Positions 60,947 through 64,000 of a stretch of 64,000 nucleotides of DNA are shown one piece after another. The notes beneath the pieces are model-generated. The model was not told where the DNA came from. It did not search any database and worked only from the letters and a program-made list of their open reading frames with translations. The stretch is from Pyronema omphalodes (lineage: Eukaryota; Ascomycota; Pezizomycetes; Pezizales; Pyronemataceae). A program made the translations under genes and the position numbers. The stretch is taken from assembly GCA_024516155.1 (NCBI GenBank), contig JAJJXM010000012.1:248001-312000 (forward strand), written 5' to 3'. The first letter of the stretch is position 1; the number at the start of each line of letters is the position of its first letter.

Positions 60947-61076
60947 ACCCCCAGTGGAACCACATCCTCCAATCCGCCCATTGGCTTCACCACCCAACTT
61001 TGCCTTGATGGTTACTGATTCGTATAACCGTTGACTGTTGGTTATTGGCAAGATTGGCGAAGTGTCCACTGTCCAG
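60947..61076. repeat. 240-bp repeat family, copy 4 (3' half only)
   Basis: It begins at CCCCCAGTGGAACC. From CCCATTGGCTTCACCACC on, it is almost the same as copy 2 to GTGTCCACTGTCCAG. It is embedded inside the motif array. Confidence 0.8.
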
Positions 61077-61766
61077 TGTGGCGTGTCAAATTTTTAGTAT
61101 TGAAATGTTCAAGTTATCCTCCACGTTATTCCCCAGGCCGTCCCGTTTTTGAGAAAAAGAAATGTCGTCAATGTTGCTCTACTGTTGTATAATTTAATTC
61201 AGTCATCCTCCACGTTATTCCGTAGGTTCATCCCGTTGTCAAGAAAAAGAAATGTCGTGCATTTGCTGTATTGTTGTCATGTTCAAGTCGTCAATGTTGC
61301 GGTAATTTTTTAACGCGAATTCTGTTATCCTTTAGTTGTCCTCCACGTTTCTCCCCAGGGACATTCCGATGTCCAGGTAAAAATGTCGTCAATGCGGTAT
61401 GTTTTTCTAATATTCAATTCCGTTATTGAGATTCATCAATTTTGCCGTAATATCGTTATATTCAAGTCGTCGATATAGTGGTAGTGTTATTTGATTGCCC
61501 TCCACGTTATTATCCAAGTGAACCCAATTATCGAAAGAAAGTCGTAATTGTTGCTGTACTGTTGTGATATCTAAGTTGTCGATGTAGTCGTAGTGTTCTA
61601 TTATCTTCCACGTTATTCTCCAGTGTTATCCCGTTGTCGAGGAAGAGGTGCCGTCAATATTGGTGTACTGTTCTAATATTCGATGCTGTTGACGAAAGAA
61701 AGTCGTCCATGTTGCCATACTATTGCGATATTTTAGTTGTTATGCCCCCAGTAGCCCACCTCCGCA

Positions 61767-61822
61767 GACAGGTGACAGCACCTGTCGCGGTCTCGTTGTC
61801 TCCCTGCAGGCAGACAACGAGA
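61767..61822. repeat. Two adjacent inverted repeats in copy B
   Basis: The first is GACAGGTG-ACAG-CACCTGTC (61767-61786), a perfect 8-bp stem. The second is TCTCGTTGTCT ... AGACAACGAGA (61791-61822), a perfect 11-bp stem with a 10-base loop. Confidence 0.85.
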
Positions 61823-62178
61823 TCGAGTATATCCAATTAGTCGCCTCGGCTCGGAGACTTTCACCCATGTTGACTTTCTGCTGTTAATAGGCAATACTTG
61901 AATTGATGAACTCACCGCACTCATAGTTATAACGTACTCAGTCGTCAAAGGCTAATCTTCGGACACGCGTCTTCAATCATTGACTGATAAGGATATTTAC
62001 AGGCATCGTGAGGTCTGATATGGTATGGTGTTCTCGGATACTGCATGTTGGTATTGTGTGATGTCGTCGGATACTTGTGAAAGATGTATAGATCAACTTC
62101 TGGCAGGCTACGCTGTTCCGTAAACAGGGTCGGGGGAATGTTCGTGATTGGTTACGTTTCTTTCTTACGGAGTTCGTT

Positions 62179-62200
62179 GGGGGGGGGGGGGGGGGGGGGG
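62179..62200. repeat. Poly-G tract, 22 bases
   Basis: An uninterrupted run of G. In copy C the same place reads GGGAGAGGGGGGGGC, so the run lengthened within copy B or is an assembly estimate. Confidence 0.9.
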
Positions 62201-62944
62201 ATTGAGGTTGAAACGGCTGATAATGGGTTTATTTCCATAATACGTTGAGGGATCGAGATACAAGTGGTGGTTGTTTGGGGGGTGGGAGTTGACTTACTTT
62301 TTAGAGCCTCAGGTCGCTTCAGTAAAAAAGGTCGGATTACTGTTCGGGCTTTCTCACCTTCTCACCTGCTGAGCTTCTCCCGAGTTCCCAATTTGGGGAT
62401 ACTCCTATAGAGCGTAGGCTGAAGAAAAAATCGTCAAAGGTGGGAAAACTGCGACCTTATAAAGGCCATCGACGGAACAGCACGTGCGTCATAGGCAGCC
62501 ACTTGCATCGCGGCAGTCACTGAAAGAACACTTGCTCGCGGTTACCATCACCCCGTCATCCTTTACCCAATGACGGGTGAAAAGGTTTTATCATGATGAC
62601 GTTTTCAGTCACAGACCGCGATATGCCATCTATAATTCGAGCTGCCAGCAGCCGGTAAATAGCGCATGCAAGACTATTGACTATCTTCTGACCTCCGGTA
62701 TTCTGGGAAAACCTACCGTTCACCGTGGAATAGTTCAAGACCCTCGGATAGGGGTACTGTTGTGCATGGCATTTTTGCTGACCATCTCTAGCCGTCACTG
62801 TAACGTACGGTGATCAGGATTAACGGGTAAGGGTTGCATTCACGGTATATTTGAATCCGTGTGACACCAGCTAGCGGCGGCTGGGAGTATTCCACGATAC
62901 CATTCAGCTGCAATCCTCGGTTCCGGGATAACGCTTTCCTTCAT

Positions 62945-64000
62945 GTTGCTGTACTGTTGTGATATTCAAGTCGTCGATGTAGTCGTAGTGTTGTAAAAGT
63001 TGTCCTCCACGTTATTCCCCAGTGCTATCCCGTTGTCAAAGACAACGTGTGGGCAATGTTGTTGTACTGTTGTCATATTCGGTACAGTTGACGAAATGAC
63101 GAAAGAAAGTCGTCCATGTTTCCATACTATTTTGATATTTTAGTTGTTATGCCCCCAGTAGCCCACCTCCGCAGACAGGTGACATCACCTGCCGCGGTCT
63201 CGTTGTCTCTCCGCAGGCAGGCAACAAGATCGAGCATGTTCAATTAATCGCCCGTGTTCGGAGACTTTGACCCATGTTGACTTTCTGCTGTTAATAGGGA
63301 ATACTTGAATTGATGCATTCACCGCACTCATAGTTATAAAGGACTCAGTCGTCAAAGGCTAATCTTCGGACACGCGTCTTGAATTATTTAACTGATAAGG
63401 ATATCCACGGGCATCGTGAGTTCTGATATGGTATGGTGTTCTCGGATACTGAATGTTGGTATTGTGTGATGTCATCGGATACTTGTGAAAGATGTAAAGA
63501 GCAACATCTGGCGGGTTGCGCTGTTTTGTGAACAGGGTGAGGGGAATGTTCGGAATTGGTTACGTTTTTTTCTTACGGACTTCGTGGGAGAGGGGGGGGC
63601 GGGATCGAGATGGAAACGGCTGATAATGGGGTCAATTTTCATAGTACGTTAAGGGACCGAGATACAAGCGGTGGGTGATTGGGGTGGGAATTGACTTACT
63701 TCTTAAAACCTCAGGTTGCTGCAATAAAAAAAGGTTGGATTACTGTTCGGGCTTTCTCACCTGCGGAGCTTCTCCCGAATTCCCAATTTGGGGATACTCC
63801 TATAGAGCGTAGGCTGAAGAAAAAATCCTCAAAGGTGGGAAGTCTGCGACTTTATAAAGGCCATCGACGGAACAGCACGTGCATCATAGGCAGCCACTTG
63901 TGTCGCGGCAGTCATCGAAAGAACACTTGCTCGCGGCTACCATCACCCCGTCATCCTTTACCCAATGACGGGTGAAAAGGTTTTATCATGATAACGATTA
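62945..64000. repeat. Long direct repeat, copy C (reaches window end)
   Basis: The second member of the B/C pair, separated from B by about 345 bp of sequence not shared. It includes one further CTCCACGTTATTCCCCAG motif near 63004 and a weakened version of the two hairpins (63174-63193 and 63198-63229). Sequence identity runs to within a few bases of position 64000. Confidence 0.88.

Larger units (their letters stand above)
57594..61640. repeat. Array of CCACGTTATTCCCC-type motifs (about 18 copies)
   Basis: The block CTCCACGTTATTCCCCAA and close variants recur near 57603, 57669, 57750, 60213, 60267, 60352, 60440, 60519, 60591, 60646, 60724, 60810, 60885, 61118, 61208, 61340, 61500 and 61614. 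Spacing is mostly 52-90 bp. The spacers share a looser theme (GTTGTAGTA, ATATTCAAGTTGT, AATGTTG). Spacing does not keep a reading frame. The strict orientation suggests a degenerate complex minisatellite. Confidence 0.8.
61540..62600. repeat. Long direct repeat, copy B
   Basis: It matches copy C over about 1.06 kb at an offset of about 1395-1407 bases. Shared blocks include GATGTAGTCGTAGTGTT, TATGCCCCCAGTAGCCCACC, CAATACTTGAATTGATG, GGTATGGTGTTCTCGG, GGTTACGTTT, AGCTTCTCCCGA and AAGGCCATCGACGGAACAGC. The unit contains a run of 22 G (62179-62200). Confidence 0.9.
57040..64000. repeat. Repeat-built block of nested duplications, runs to the window edge
   Basis: Almost all of this 7 kb consists of diverged repeats listed separately. 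About 57040-57600 also resembles about 59650-60215, including sequence outside the 240-bp repeat (both have an AGATACA..TGGTGGGTGAAT-like stretch and a CTGAGGCCAC block). Stops fill all frames and no gene is supported. The structure resembles subtelomeric or decayed mobile-element DNA, but no telomere repeats or transposase were seen. Confidence 0.7.

Noticed and set aside
57594..61640. CRISPR-like appearance of regularly repeated motifs
   Set aside because: The repeats are imperfect, spacers are related to each other and vary in length, and the host is a eukaryote.
1..64000. tRNA genes
   Set aside because: I looked for GGTTCGANTCC B boxes paired with a cloverleaf and found none that fold; a tRNA scan would be decisive.
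63000..64000. Chromosome end at the right edge
   Set aside because: No TTAGGG-type telomere repeats are present, so a subtelomeric position is only a possibility.

Overview
The window is nuclear DNA from a filamentous ascomycete (Pezizomycotina). The protein genes are broken by many short introns, mostly about 50-60 nt, with GTATGT/GTAAGT-like donors. The best-recognised products are fungal forms: an AcuM-type Zn2Cys6 regulator, Spo22/Zip4, Fta7, mL61/Mrp49, a DUF1748 protein and a filamentous-fungal PLP decarboxylase. An early-diverging class such as Orbiliomycetes or Pezizomycetes is possible, but the sequence alone does not prove it. All exon joins given here were worked out by hand from splice motifs, reading phase and family conservation.

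Layout. 0-9.7 kb is sparse. It holds the 3' end of an unrecognised acidic coiled-coil gene (1-806), a putative two-segment membrane protein on the minus strand (2184-3481), a small tandem repeat (4061-4311) and long stretches with no convincing gene. 9.7-26.3 kb carries the gluconeogenesis regulator AcuM, the meiotic TPR protein Spo22/Zip4, mitoribosomal mL61, kinetochore Fta7, an unassigned CCCH zinc-finger protein and a longin R-SNARE. 27.4-48.3 kb is a dense housekeeping block: RNA polymerase III subunit 2, a DUF1748 protein, SF3B subunit 2, Lto1, Mob1, Rpn7, mS35/Rsm24, uS9m/Mrps9, ATP synthase subunit b, the OST subunit Swp1 and TTC27/Emw1. Many of these genes lie head to head with 240-370 bp between start codons.

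From 48.3 kb the character changes. A 4.8 kb gene-poor stretch holds a decayed partial copy of the downstream decarboxylase (about 49935-50330) and a solitary 5S rRNA gene (50987-51101). An intact PLP-dependent decarboxylase follows (53127-56609). The last 7 kb (about 57.0-64.0 kb) is built almost entirely of nested, diverged duplications: about 19 copies of a CCACGTTATTCCCC-type motif, four copies of a roughly 240 bp repeat, and three copies of a roughly 0.75-1.1 kb unit, two of them as long direct repeats about 1.4 kb apart. It also has homopolymer runs (21 A, 22 G) and conserved hairpins. No coding capacity is evident there.

The genes do not form one pathway. Functional themes are mitochondrial translation and energy (mL61, mS35, uS9m, Atp4; three of them adjacent), central gene expression (Pol III, SF3B, Lto1), protein turnover and secretion (Rpn7, Swp1, R-SNARE), and cell division and meiosis (Mob1, Fta7, Spo22).
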